64,000 nucleotides of DNA from Adiantum capillus-veneris (Eukaryota; Streptophyta; Polypodiopsida; Polypodiales; Pteridaceae): contig CM043956.1 of assembly GCA_014529385.2 (NCBI GenBank), positions 91,528,721 to 91,592,720 of the forward strand, in the 5' to 3' direction. This document shows positions 34,736 through 45,706 of this stretch, in pieces. The position numbers and the translations under genes were made by a program. Under the pieces are notes generated by a model. It was not told the DNA's origin. It was given only the letters and a program-made list of their open reading frames with translations, and ran no database searches. Within the stretch, counting starts at the first letter, position 1. Each line of letters starts with the position of its first letter.

Positions 34736-35641
34736 GCTTAGGCAACTCGTTTTTGATAATGAAATAGATCAGGTTTTCTTGTGTCACTCACTGTCTCATT
34801 TTCTTTCTAACATTGAATCTGTTGAACATTCCTCAACGCCGCATGCTTCTCTCTCATCTTTTCCACCAATGGCTAATTCTAAACGAGTATTGCTAGTTAA
34901 TTACAAAAATTATTAACGGAATTTCAAGATGTTTTTCCTAATGATTTGCCACCAGGATTACCGCCGACACGATCAGTGCAACATAGCATCGACGTGGCTG
35001 CAGGCTGTAAACCTGTTAGTAAACCACCCTACCGTATGAGTTATTCGGAAGCTGCTGAGATGGAACGTCAGCTTGCTGACTACCTTAGCAGAGGGTTTAT
35101 ACAACCCAGTTCTTCACCATGGGCTTCGCTTATCCTATTAGTGAAGAAAAAAGACGGTAGTATGCGCATGTGTGTAGACTACCATGGCTTAAATGCGGTT
35201 ACGGTTAAGAACAAATACCCATTGCCCAGAGTAGATGAGTTGTTTGACAAACTCACTCATGCTCGCATTTTTACGATAATAGACTTGCGGCCAAGCTATC
35301 ACCAAGTCCGTATTCGACTTGCCGATATACCCAAAACTGCATTCCGAACACGGTTTTGACACTACGAGTTCTTGGTGATGCCCTTTGGGTTAACCAATGC
35401 GCCCGAAACATTCATGACACTTATGGATAGTGTATTGAAGCCATATTTGGGATAATTTGTCATTGTTTTCCTCGATGGCATACTAGTCTACAGTGCTTCT
35501 GAAGAAGAACACTTACAACATCTCAGGCAAGTGTTTGAGTTGTTACGCACAAACAAATTATATGCCAAGGAATCTAAATGTGATTTTCTAAAAGACGAAA
35601 TTCACTATTAAGGGCATGTTATTTGAGCTAATGGGCTATAA
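34736..35641 (+). pseudogene. reverse transcriptase of element C, inactive
   Basis: Motifs [29 protein letters not shown] and [15 protein letters not shown] are followed by TGA at 35357-35359. [14 protein letters not shown] comes next, then TAA 35453-35455. The catalytic segment reads VFLDGILVYS, where Gly replaces the second catalytic Asp. Three more stops follow before 35642. Loss of the Asp plus the stops leaves no doubt that it is dead. Confidence 0.92.
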
Positions 35642-36240
35642 ATGGATCAATCCAAAGTGGATATCATCCGAAAATGGCCTTCTCCTAAAAATCTGGAAGA
35701 GTTACAGATTTTTTTGGGATTTGCAGGTTTTTACCGAAGGTTCGTTAAAAACTATGCTAATATTGTTGTCCCCATGACAGATCAACTAAAAGGCAAAGGC
35801 AAATCTTTTCAGTGGGGATCCGCTCAACAGCACAGTTTTGATACACTCAAGGATGCATTAGCTACAGCTCCTATATTGGCTATTGTAGATCCTTTGAAAC
35901 CATTCATTTTGGAAACGGATGCCAGTGATTGTGCTATTGGAGCACTTCTGTTACAAGACGAACGGCCGATTGCATTTGAAAGCAAGAAGCTTGATGCAGC
36001 TCAGCAGAACTACTCTGCTTACGAACACAAACTCTATGAAATAGTGTCTTCCTTAAAACATGGCGGAATTATATGTATGATGCTCAATTTGAGATTGTGT
36101 TTGACCATGAAAGCATCAAATGGTTTACACAACAAACGGATTTGAAGGATCAAAAAGCCAGGTGGGCCGAGATTCTTTAGGAATATGACGCAAGCCAAGG
36201 TATTGTAAAGGCCGGTACAATGTAGTGGCAGACGCTCTAA
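35642..36240 (+). pseudogene. thumb and RNase H of element C
   Basis: Begins MDQSKVDIIRKWPSPKNLEE and FLGFAGFYRRFVKNY, the end of reverse transcriptase. RNase H follows: FILETDASDCAIGALLLQDE with the first Asp and YSAYEHKLYEIVSSLKH with the Glu region. A frameshift at about 36060 moves the rest (FEIVFDHESIKWFTQQ, ARWAEIL) to another frame, with a TAG at the end. Confidence 0.9.
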
Positions 36241-37510
36241 GTCGAATGCCAAAGATCAACTCTCTCTTGTTCATAGAACTTTGTAGTGAATTTTTAGATT
36301 GTCTCAAAGGCAAATATGAGCATGATGAAGCATATTCCAAAGTGTGGAGCCATGTTCAAAAGAGGGATCCTTCTCACTCCAATGATGGTAGTGTACAGTT
36401 AACCTCCACACCTAGTTCTCCTTTATCGAGTGATGAACTACAGCGATGGAAGCATTTCACCATCGACAATGGGTACCTACTCCATAAGGGGAGAGTCTGT
36501 GTACCGACGGACACAGACATTCGGCACCAAATTCTTTATGAATGTCATGATAGTCTAAGTGCAGGGCACCCAAGGATTAGAAAAACTTATGCTCTCATAC
36601 GGCGACAATTTTACTGGCCAGGTATACATGGCTTTGTTCAAGCTTATGTCTTGCATTGCCAAAAATGTCAAGTTAACAAAGCGGAGCACCTGAAAGCAGG
36701 AGGACTCTTACATCCTTTGGAGATTCCCAATGGAAAATGGGAAAGCATCTCTATGGACTTTATTGTGGGTTTACCAACCACTGTACGAGGGCATGACTCG
36801 GTATGGGTGATCGTAGACCGGTTGACTAAACAATGTAATTTTATTCCAACCAAATCAACGTTTAAGACACCAGAACTAGCCAAGTTATTTGTGGAAAATC
36901 TATACAAATTGTATGGTTTGCCAAGTAACATTGTCAGTGACCGTGATCCCAAGTTTAACAATCATTTTTGGAGAGTTGTGTTTAAACGATTGGGTACAAA
37001 CTGAACCTCAGTACAGCCGAGCATCCAAAAACAGATGGTCATACTGAACGAGTTAACCAAGTGCTAGAGGATATGCTAAGAGCATACGTCAATAAAAAAC
37101 AGTCAGACTGGGAAGAATACTTACCTATTCTCGAGTTTGCCTACAACAGTGCTAAGCATGTCACAACGGGCTTTAGTCCTTTCATGCTCATGTATGGGTT
37201 TCAACCTAGGTCACCAGTTATGGTGGGGTTGGCAACCGAAAAACTCCAACAGGTTAAGGACTTTCTCCAAGACCACATGGATATGTTGAAACTTGCTCGT
37301 CAGAATGTCCGCCAAGCACATGATTGGTATAAGAAGTACGCTGATGAGAAATGTCAGCAAGTTACCTTCGAAGAAGGGGAGGAAGTATTTTTACGTGTGC
37401 CAGAACATTCAAAAAGTCTGAAAACTGGGCCAACATTTAAATTATCTCCCCGATATTGTGGGCCTTTCAAAATACTCAAGCGAGTAGGTGATCATGCCTA
37501 ATTATTTCTA
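36225..37510 (+). pseudogene. integrase of element C
   Basis: Zinc-binding domain (YECHDSLSAGHPRIRK, CQKCQVNKAEH), then the core with SMDFIVGLPTT and NIVSDRDPKFNNHFW (first two Asp). A frameshift near 37000 follows. The Glu-bearing stretch (KTDGHTERVNQVL) lies in the new frame, followed by LEFAYNSAKHVTTGFSPF. It continues to 37501 with YCGPFKILKRVGDHA and a stop. The D-D-E residues are present but spread over two frames. Confidence 0.9.
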
Positions 37511-37804
37511 CCTTCACATTCTCGTATTCATCCAGTGTTTCATGTAAGCCATTTACGTAAGCAGTTACATGGGGATGACAATGTCATTGACCAACAAATT
37601 TTGGTAGATTTCATTGAACCTCCTACCTTATCGCATGAACCTACACGTGTTCTCGATTATCATGAGTTGCGTACACATCATCATTTACGTCAACAAGCCT
37701 TAATCAAGTGGAAAGACCGATCGGAGGAAGGTGCCACTTGGGAAAACATTAGTGTTAAGAAGAAGTTCCCCACTTTTGTTTTCGAGGACGAAAACTCTTC
37801 TTAA
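37511..37804 (+). pseudogene. integrase C-terminus and chromodomain of element C
   Basis: Same frame as the preceding segment, beyond one stop. FHVSHLRKQLHGDD is the usual end of the integrase module. A chromodomain-like segment follows (VLDYHELRTHHHLRQQALIKWK, GATWENISVKKKFP). The protein ends at 37804 and runs straight into the polypurine tract AAGGGGGGAG and the 3' LTR. Confidence 0.88.
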
Positions 37805-37815
37805 GGGGGGAGTAA

Positions 37816-37968
37816 TGTCAGGACACCAGCAAGGCCGGACTAGACAAGGGCAAGGCCGAGCTAGGCAGTGTGGAAAGGTAGTCCAACTAGGGCAAAGGGC
37901 CAAGGGCTATGCTATATAGTGGGTGGTTGGGTGGTGGACTCCTAGGTTCTAGTTCCCCTTGTCTAACA
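37816..37968 (+). repeat. 3' LTR of element C (153 bp)
   Basis: Partner of 15211-15367, with a 4-bp indel and a handful of substitutions. It is followed by TCGAT (37969-37973). Confidence 0.95.
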
Positions 37969-38153
37969 TCGATACAACAACACCTCAACTGCCAACTCCA
38001 AAAGGCTAGAAAACACTGGCGTTTTAGAATTCCATCCACAAGGCCCCCTTCTCGAGAGGGAGCAAGGTGCAAGGACAACAACAGACCCTCCTTCTTGCAT
38101 TTCTCTTCTTCACACACGGGTGCTTGTCCTCATCCAAGGTCACAAAGCCTTGC

Positions 38154-38165
38154 GCTCTAATACCA
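38154..38165 (-). other. primer-binding site of a minus-strand LTR element
   Basis: Plus-strand GCTCTAATACCA is the reverse complement of TGGTATTAGAGC, one mismatch from the initiator-methionine primer site. It abuts the LTR that begins at 38166. Confidence 0.8.
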
Positions 38166-38606
38166 TGTCAAATTCGATGATGCGAAAGTGTAGAGACCAA
38201 GGGGAGTAAGTGCAAGAGAGAAAGAGAGAGAGTCTCTTGAACCAACCAACATTGGAAATGAATAACTTAATGATCATACAATGGAGGCAATGGGTTGCAT
38301 ATATACCCATCGCCCTACCCAGACTTTGACAAATAAGTAAAATAAATACCTAAAAACCAAAATAAATAACGGGATCACATTGGGAAGTTCACTTGAGATT
38401 CCATAACAAGGATCAAAATCAGCCCAAATCCACTTGAGAACTTGTGGGTACTCTTTTAGCCCTTTTATGCACCCTTTTATTAAGTCTAAGTGAGTCCACA
38501 CCATCAAGAAGTGCTCACATGGGTAGCTATACACCTAAGGTACTTTTTCCACATGCTAGTGTGTGATTTGTGCCATTTAGGCATTCAGTAAACTAGGGAT
38601 GTTACA
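38166..38606 (-). repeat. LTR of an otherwise unrecognised minus-strand element
   Basis: Bounded in plus orientation by TGTCAAATTCG and GGGATGTTACA (441 bp), with the primer-binding site directly inside on the left. The minus-strand start TGTAACATCCC is typical of plant LTRs. The element's interior should run left through 37974-38165 and, across the insertion of element C, into sequence left of 15206. I do not find the partner LTR in the window or any pol domain, so it may be non-autonomous or truncated. Confidence 0.75.
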
Positions 38607-38739
38607 CACCAAGACACAGGTTAAAGTCCACAAATTGCAACAAGGGGTTTAAATTATGGCGAGTGAAATAAGGAACATCCCCAATCTAGGAGACAAGAAA
38701 ACACATCTCTAATCCAAGAGACACTGCAGTTTATAATCC

Positions 38740-39340
38740 AAAAGATAAAGCTCTTTCACTTCTATGTTGATTATCAGGCTTTACTTTATCTGATTAACAA
38801 AGTCGTGATCCAAGGAAGATTGATCACATGGATGATGTTCTTACTAGAGTTTGACTTTAAGATTTTTCATAAGCTTGGCAAGACACATTGTGGTGCAAAC
38901 TTTTTATCCAAAAGTATGGAAGACATTTCATTAGATTCATTAAGAGGATGAACAGTAGATGTTGAATCATTTCAGACAATGATTATGAAGGAGTCAGATC
39001 CAGATTGGTAGGATGTGTATGATTTCCTGCGATATGATGGAATACCATAGTGATCGTTTTATAGATTGGATATTGACGGAGTATTAAGAAGGAGCGTGCC
39101 TATGCAAAGAAGGATGTAGATTATTATTGAAGCTTACATTGGGAGCTTAGAAGGGCACTTTTCTATTGACATCACTTACAAGAAAATTATTCAAGCTAGT
39201 TTATGGTGGTAGAGTATGATATCATATGTCAAATATTTTTGCAAGACATGTGGTCTATGCCAGAGAATGGGCAGACCTACAATGATGTAGATTTTGAGAC
39301 TTTCCCTTTCTTCTTTAAGGGGACAGTAGGAAAAAGGCTT
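38740..39340 (+). pseudogene. gypsy RNase H end and integrase zinc-finger fragment
   Basis: Plus-strand reading gives LYLINKVVIQGRLITWMMFLL, FDFKIFHKLGKTHCGANFLSK (end of RNase H), and further on GSLEGHFSIDITYKKIIQASLWW with YFCKTCGLCQRMGRP (integrase H-H-C-C). Several stops interrupt it. It closely resembles the RNase H/integrase part of element G (46795-47630, minus), so it is a second, inverted copy of that family. LTRs are not seen. Confidence 0.82.
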
Positions 39341-41014
39341 GAATTTATGTGTCATGAGCCATAGTGCATGGTCAAACCATAAGGCATTCGTATCTTTATA
39401 GGATTCCCCATAAAGTCACATCCACACTTGATGAAAGGCTTGTATACTTCATAACTAATTAGTGAAATATTGGTCTCAGCCAGTAAGAGAGATTACATCT
39501 TTTAACCCAAGCACACATTCTAAGTCCTATGAGCATCTTTGAGTCTCAAATATGGACATAGTGAAAGGACTCAAGAAGGGTTCCATAATGTTAGAAGAGT
39601 TGTCCATTAAGATTTGATTTAACCCAAGGTTTGCAGCCACTTTGTCTTTTTCATTCAACAAAGTAAGCAAAAAGCCTTCATTGATAGGTGCTAGTAAGGC
39701 AAAATTACCAAAAGCCCACCTTTTGGTTTATGTCTTGAAGCATGGTTTCTAGTAGTCGATTCGGTATGAGGGGGCTATATAGGTATCCTCTGGTAGAATG
39801 ATTTTCCCCATATAGGCCCCATTGACAAAAAAATCCTTCTTCATGACTTCCACTCATCCGCATCAAGCTCTTGGAGGATTAGGCTGCTTGTAGGGTTCAT
39901 GGGGAGGGACAAGGGATACTCCGGGGCTTCATGTAACATGCTTCTTCTTTGTTACCTCATCAAGGGGTCATTTCTCAGCTTTCTCCCATGAAGTTCCATG
40001 AATAAGTGCATGACAGATGGAGAGACTTCTTGCCATTCCTTTTGCTCCTTGGTGTCCTCATCAAGGATGGTGTTAATATTAACGATGAGATTATGTAATC
40101 TAGCATTGCCAATATGCAAATTTTCCTTAGCTACAACATACAATCTTAGCCAAGCAGGGATGTCCAATATGGCTAGTAGCATGAGCTCACATTTTTCCTC
40201 ATTATCTATATTTTGTAGATAATGTTGGATGATAATATTGTGAAAAGTTGGGTCCTTAATGAATAAAAAGAGACATTGTATGAGGCTAGGGACTGTTGGT
40301 AGCTTATCTCCATAACCTAAGGGTTGTAATGTTGCATCCCATATTTGCACAATCTCCTGCATGCCATAGCAACTTATCAATGTAGCATGATCAAAGGGTT
40401 ATTAATGGTGTTATCACCACAAGAACCATTAGTGTGTGTAAGACTTAAACATCAAAAAACTACATCAATTAAGTTTAAAGCTAGAGGGTCATGAAAAACT
40501 GATGCTTCTATGAAATGGCTTTGGAGTACAATAACTTTGCCATGAAATTGTGAACTTAACCCCTTTAATTTAACCACAAACTCGACTATGCAAGCATTGA
40601 TCATGTTACCTGCATCTGTCATAAGTTAAAAGAATTAGCCTTCAATTTATGGAATGTAGGTGTCATAAGATTGAATGCACATGTTATAGATGTCAACATA
40701 GAAGAAATTTTGAGGATACTCAGGGACCTGATTGGCCATGGCTTTGAGAGATCTTGCTGATGGTGAAGGGACCAAGGAGAATATCTTCCAATCTTAGGTG
40801 CAGAGAATTCCATGCATATGCTCTTAAATAAGATGCTCGTTTCAGATGCAGAACTTCCTACTTCCCTGATTCTCTACACTGCTTGGTGCCCAATTTTTGC
40901 AGAGATCGATATCCATCCAAGATTACTTCTTGAGTTGGGAGGCTTGCACATGCAGGGATGGGAGGGGGAAATACGACGGGCTCAGGATCAGAACACCCAA
41001 GCTCTAATACCAGT
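39341..41014 (-). other. probable interior of a decayed LTR element; 142-codon open frame
   Basis: The minus-strand frame 39952-40380 has non-repetitive composition (for example YLQNIDNEEKCELMLLAILDIP, then ARLHNLIVNINTILDED). It lies downstream of the LTR and primer-binding site at 41001-41215 in the position of gag. I do not recognise it as a known Gag family. A second minus frame (40619-40813) lies nearer the LTR. The rest of the stretch shows no domain. Confidence 0.4.
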
Positions 41015-41215
41015 TGATGAGTGTACGAATGCGTGCATGTGCAATGAGGGAAATGGAAGATGAGAGCATACACGATGTGTGGGGGGCGTAGGCCTCAAAT
41101 GAGGATCTCCTTATTAGTTTTTATATGTACAACTAATAAGGATAAGTGTGGGTGATAGGCGGCTAGACACCGGATGTGTGTCCTGGAGCAAAGGCACATT
41201 GCCTTTATCCCAACA
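41015..41215 (-). repeat. short LTR with primer-binding site
   Basis: In plus orientation GCTCTAATACCA (41001-41012, reverse complement of a methionine-type primer site) is followed after two bases by TGATGAGTGTACG and, 201 bp on, TTTATCCCAACA. In minus orientation this gives an LTR starting TGTTGGG and ending CA. The partner LTR is not in view. Confidence 0.65.
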
Positions 41216-41712
41216 ATGAAGGTGGCATGTGCTTTCACTATGGTAGTTGTTGTGCCTCCCTCCCTCATCTAGCTATACTCGCCTGGTTCTTTATGCAAAT
41301 CAATGGGCATTTCTAGGGTAGTTCCCATCAAGGGTACTATGACCAATTTCTTTGAAGGTCCTCATGCCAAATCAGTTGTTCCTTCACCTCGCTTGTCTCC
41401 AACTGCCTTTGATTTTTTCTTTGTAGTGGTTGTTTCTAGAACTCCTTAGCTTTGCTTCTTGGATGCGTGCTTAAATGAGCCTGCCTAGTCGGTTATTAGA
41501 TCATGATTCTTAAATGCTAGGGTGGACTTCTTTGTTTGACTCTCTAGTCCTACTAACTTCAATAATTGTTCAGTCTTTCCTTTTGAGTTTTTTTTTGGTG
41601 CAACTACCCGCATGTGATCTAGTACATAGGCAATACAATAGAAGAATTTCCATATATACCAAACTTTGAATTGATGTCGGATTCTTACCTTAGCAATCTG
41701 AGCCACCTCATT
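41216..41712. other. no gene seen; left flank of element D
   Basis: Contains a minus-strand open frame that runs into the LTR of D (41485-41781). It has no recognisable domain. The sequence next to D may belong to older element debris. Confidence 0.5.
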
Positions 41713-41717
41713 GTTAT

Positions 41718-41944
41718 TGTTGGAATTAGGGTTGCAGAGAAACGCACACAGCTTGGAGAAGACGAAGGAAGCTCGAGGCACACAATAGAGAGTGTGTTAC
41801 TTAGTGTGCAATGGAAAGATAGATAGCCCTAGAGTGATGGGCGTATATACAATGCACGGGGGAAAAAACCTCCTAAAGAGGGAAAAAATGCCCCGGCGGT
41901 CCTAATGTGTTCACACACATCACTACCACATGTATATGGTAAAA
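41718..41944 (-). repeat. 3' LTR of element D
   Basis: Matches 46568-46794. The terminal GCA present in the other LTR has changed here (GGTAAAA), so the right edge is set by length. The adjacent minus-strand purine run CCAGGGGGGATTTTTT is the likely polypurine tract. Confidence 0.88.
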
Positions 41945-42019
41945 AATCCCCCCTGGAGTGATGCGGTGAACGAGAGTTGGCACATGAGTAAAGGGAAGTG
42001 CCATGCCCTGAGGACATGA

Positions 42020-42505
42020 TCAGTCCACAAAGGGGAGTAAGCCCAAAGCTTTGCGGAAAGCTTCAAGCTTCTCATGAGACAATGCCTTTGTGAAAAGATC
42101 TACAAGGTTGTCCTGTGTTGGCACATAAGCCAAGCTGATCTCTCCTACTGAGAGCCTCTCCCTGACATAGTGGTAATGCACCTCAATGTGCTTTGTGCGA
42201 GCATGAAAAACTGGGTTCCTCGCAACTGCCAATGCGCTCTGACTGTCATTGTAGATAGTGTTGGCAGTGTCCTGTCCAACACCCAAATCAGCCATAAGGC
42301 GTTTGAGCCATACACACTCAACCGTAGCTGTGAAGACTGCCCTATACTCAGCCTCACAACTTGAAGTGGCCACACTAGGTTGCTTCTTGCTCAACCATGA
42401 TATACATGGACTGCCAAGCATGAAACAAAAACCACTCGTGGACACTCGTGTGTAAAAACAACCAGCCCAATCTGAGTCCAAAAAAGCATGTAAGTCTAGC
42501 GGCAA
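42020..42505 (-). pseudogene. copia RNase H of element D
   Basis: Intact 161-codon open frame: DLHAFLDSDWAGCFYTRVST with the first catalytic Asp, SKKQPSVATSSCEAEYRAV with the Glu, TIYNDSQSALAVARNP with the next Asp, HTRTK-like HARTKHIEVHYHYVRE, and VPTQDNLVDLFTKAL with the last Asp. It ends with a natural stop close to the 3' LTR, as in other copia elements. It removes RNA from RNA-DNA hybrids during replication. It is listed as a pseudogene because the polyprotein upstream is broken. Confidence 0.93.
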
Positions 42506-43820
42506 TGATCCCCCCTAGGGATAAAACAAGCCAAGATGTAAAGTGCCACTAAGGTAGCGGAAAATCCTCTTGACAGCCTACCAATGCTTAGACCCTGGGC
42601 TATGCATAAATTTGCAAACTTGTGAGACTGCAAACTGAATATCTGGCCTCGTGTTGCATACATAAATGAGGCAGCCAACAGCAGTTTGGTGAAGAGTGAC
42701 ATCAGTAGGATCACCAACATCATGTAGACTCAACTTCAAACCTGTTTCCATGGGAGTGGCAATAGGTTTGCAATCCTCAAGTCCAAACTTACATAGCAAT
42801 GTCTGTGTAACTTTTCTGACACAAGGAAATACCACCATCACACTGCTTAAACTGTATACCCAAGTAATGATGCAACAGCCCCAAATCTTTCATCTTGAAA
42901 GTAGCATTCAAATCAGCCTTAAATTCAGCAATATGTATCTCATTTGGTCCAGTGATCAGCAAATCATCGACCTAAAGAACCACAATGAGAAGTACATCAC
43001 CCTCACGCTTTACATACAATGTACTTTCTGTTGGACTGTTACGAAAGCCTTGTTTGACCAAATGAGTGTCAGCTTTCTCATACCAAGCACGAGGAGATTG
43101 CTTCAACCTATACAAATCCTTCTTACATCTGCACACTTTGTCCTCTTGTCCTTTTATGACAAAACCGCGAGGCTGTGTTACATAAAATATGTCACCATTC
43201 AAAAAAGCAGTAACAATGTCTGATTGATGTACATCCCAACCAAAATGAGCTGCCAATGCACATAGAAAACGCACAGTAGTCATACGACAAGTGGGAGGAA
43301 AAGACTCTTCATAATCAATGCCTTTTTGTTGTGCATAACCCTTTGCAACAAGTCGAGCCTTATGGCGATCGGTCTCACCAACGGGCTTGCGTTTCAACTT
43401 GTAAACCCACTTCGTACCAATGGCCTTTTTGCCAAGAGGCAAATCACATAAAGTCCATGTGTCATTTTCTATAAGTGCATCATATTCTGATTGCATGGCA
43501 ACCATCCAATTTTCTGAATTCTGTGCTTCATCAAAAGACAGAGGCTCCTCAACATCATGTAAACTAGACACAGACAAAGCATAACAATCTGATGCATAAG
43601 ATGCATGGCGAGACCTTGAACGAGTATGACTAGAAAAAGGTGCATACAATTTACTGTCACGCAAAGTGTGCACCAGCCATTTTTGCATACCTCTAGCCTG
43701 CTCATTTTCAGCCCTTTCCTCATCAAGTACATCATGTACATCTGCATCAGTAATAGGCTGATCTGTAAGATTTTCAGAAACCCCCGTAGGCTGTACATTG
43801 GCCTCATTGGAAATTACATT
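42506..43820 (-). pseudogene. copia reverse transcriptase of element D, stop at the active site
   Basis: Motifs AIGTKWVYKLKRKP, HKARLVAKGYAQQKGIDYEE, CALAAHFGWDVHQSDIVTAF, LNGDIFYVTQPRGF and DLYRLKQSPRAWYEK are well kept. The catalytic motif Y-V-D-D reads stop-V-D-D: TAG occupies the Tyr codon (about 42972-42974). After it come VDDLLITGPNE and, in a shifted frame, CKFGLEDCKPIATPMETGLKL and VGCLIYVCNTRPDIQFAV, where the family's TRPD motif is present. Confidence 0.93.
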
Positions 43821-44730
43821 CGTATTTCCACCACTGAAAAGAGGCAACAAAGTGTCATAAATGTCCTGTGAGCTTACATTACTGTGTCTAGTACATGACA
43901 GCAAGGGCTGAACAGAATCTTCCACAAACACTACATCCCATGAAACTAGAATACGTTTTGTTTGCGGATGATACAACCTGTAACCTTTGCTTTCAGCACT
44001 ATAACCAACAAAAATACATTTGACAGCCTTATCATCCAATTTTCTGCGTTGCACTTGTGGCACCAAAGCATATGCCAAACAACCAAAAACACGCATGTGC
44101 TCAATAGAAGGCTTTCTAATGGAGTAGACTACAAAGCTTTCGTAGGACACCTGTTAAGTTCATAAGTGGCACCAATGATGGCCTCAAGCCAAAAAGAATG
44201 CGGCAAAGCTTTACTTTTGACCATACATCGTGCCATTTCCATCAGTGACCTATTTTTCCTCTCAATAGCACCATTTTGCTGAGGTGTATAAGGCACTGTA
44301 CATTGGTGTTTTATCCCACGACTAGCCAAAAATGCAATAAATTCATGAGACATATACTCCCCCCTCGATCGGAATGGAGGGTGCCCATAGTACATTTTGA
44401 GACATTTTCAGCCATAGCCAGAAATTGTTTGAAGCACATAAAAACTTCGGACTTCGCTTTAAGCGAAAATACCCATGCATGCCTGGAGTAATCATCAATG
44501 AAAGTCATGAAGTACAGGTAATTGCCCAAGGAAAGAGTTTGCATGGGCCCACAAACATCACTATGAACAAGCTGAAAACTTGCATGTGGCCCGAGCTGAA
44601 CCATCCTTTGGAAACTTAGAACGCTGCATCTTACCCAAAATACAGCCTTCACAAACATGTTTGATAGGTCCTTCAAGAGGCAGCAAAGAAGCAACCATAT
44701 CAGATTTCTGCAAACGCAACAAACTGGCAA
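43821..44730 (-). pseudogene. copia integrase of element D
   Basis: Core segments in order on the minus strand: LVHSDVCGPMQTLSLGNYLY (first Asp), FIDDYSRHAWVFSLKAKSEV, GTLHSDRGG (second Asp), then after a frame change GEYMSHEFIAFLASRGIKHQ and TPQQNGAIERKNRSL (Glu). The C-terminal FGCLAYALVPQ and VKCIFVGYSAESKGYRLYHP segment follows. A short deletion after the LNRCPTKAL block and frame changes break the protein. It integrates element cDNA. Confidence 0.92.
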
Positions 44731-45706
44731 AATTCAGATGACTAAAACGTGCATGGCAGAGTTTTGCATCTAAAATATCCCTTGAATCTGCAACAACATT
44801 TGCAAAATTTTGTCCACACTTGTCATACAGAGTGAGCTTATACAACCCACAACACAAAAGTCCAGATGCAACAATTTCATCACCAAAACTGAGATCATGA
44901 ACTGTACATCTGTCATCCACAAATTTGACTACAAGTCCAAGTCTAGCAAGTGCGGATACAGACAAGAGATTCTTCTTGATCCCAGGTACATAAAGTGCAT
45001 CAACAAGTGTGAAGGAGCTGCCATTAGCAGCAGTGAGCACAATCTTTCCAACTCCCTGAGTTGGATAAGAGGCGTTGTTGGCACAAGTGACTGAATTCCC
45101 ATGAGGGACAGACTCGAGAGAGGTAAACAATTCACAATGTGAGGTAATGTGCTTTGTAGCACCACTATCGAAATACCACACATGTGAATCTGCAGCAATT
45201 GACAAGCATGCATCATGGACAGCAGGATTGTAAGTGCACTCTGCACTAAAAGCCCATTCTGCATCAACATCAGCAACACAGTCTCCTTTCACAGAAGACT
45301 CAACAATGGCTGCATTTGTAGCGGAACCACCCTCTTTCTTCTTAGCCTCTTTGGCCTTCAACTTCGGACACGACTTGATCAAGTGATCATTGGCTTTACA
45401 ATAATGGCAACGCATCTTCTTTTTGCCCTTATCACCAGAATTTCCAGACAAATTGCTGCCAGTAGAAGCATTAGGAACAAAATTTTTGCCACTCGCAGCA
45501 GAACCATAAGAAGTGGTTGCATTGCTGTTACCACCCTTTCTTTGAGAAGCAATAAAAGCTTGTTCAACTGCACGCTGTCTAGTCCTATTTTTTCTGGAAA
45601 GTGACTCTTGCAACAGCAATGTGCATAATGCATCAAACTTGACAACTTCTGGATTTCCTTGGGTCATTAGTCTCCAAGTACTAGAAAAAGTCTGGTAAGG
45701 CATCAA
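44561..45706 (-). pseudogene. zinc knuckle, protease and pre-integrase of element D
   Basis: Long minus-strand frame. The tail of Gag contains a CCHC knuckle (CHYCKANDHLIKSC, with Asp-His in place of Gly-His). The aspartic protease follows (VWYFDSGATKHITSHCELF, canonical D-S-G-A), then VDALYVPGIKKNLLSVSALARLG. The GAG-pre-integrase H-H-C-C module (LCHARFSHLNF, VCEGCILGKMQRSKF) closes the frame. It shifts at the junction with the integrase core near 44600-44660. Confidence 0.93.

Larger units (their letters stand above)
15211..37968 (+). mobile_element. Ty3/gypsy chromovirus-type element C, host of the nest
   Basis: Short LTRs (15211-15367 and 37816-37968) are flanked by the target-site duplication TCGAT on both sides (15206-15210 and 37969-37973). 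The primer-binding site follows the 5' LTR and a purine tract (AAGGGGGGAG) precedes the 3' LTR. Coding order in plus orientation is gag, protease, reverse transcriptase, RNase H, integrase, chromodomain. Element B (16008-33527) splits the gag region. Without B, C would be about 5.2 kb. By eye the two LTRs differ at about six or seven of 153 positions plus a 4-bp indel, more than the LTR pair of A, as expected for the oldest member of the nest. Confidence 0.95.

Noticed and set aside
15211-37968. Endogenous pararetrovirus (caulimovirus-like) origin
   Set aside because: All three elements have LTR pairs, tRNA primer sites, target-site duplications and integrase. No movement or coat protein signature was seen.
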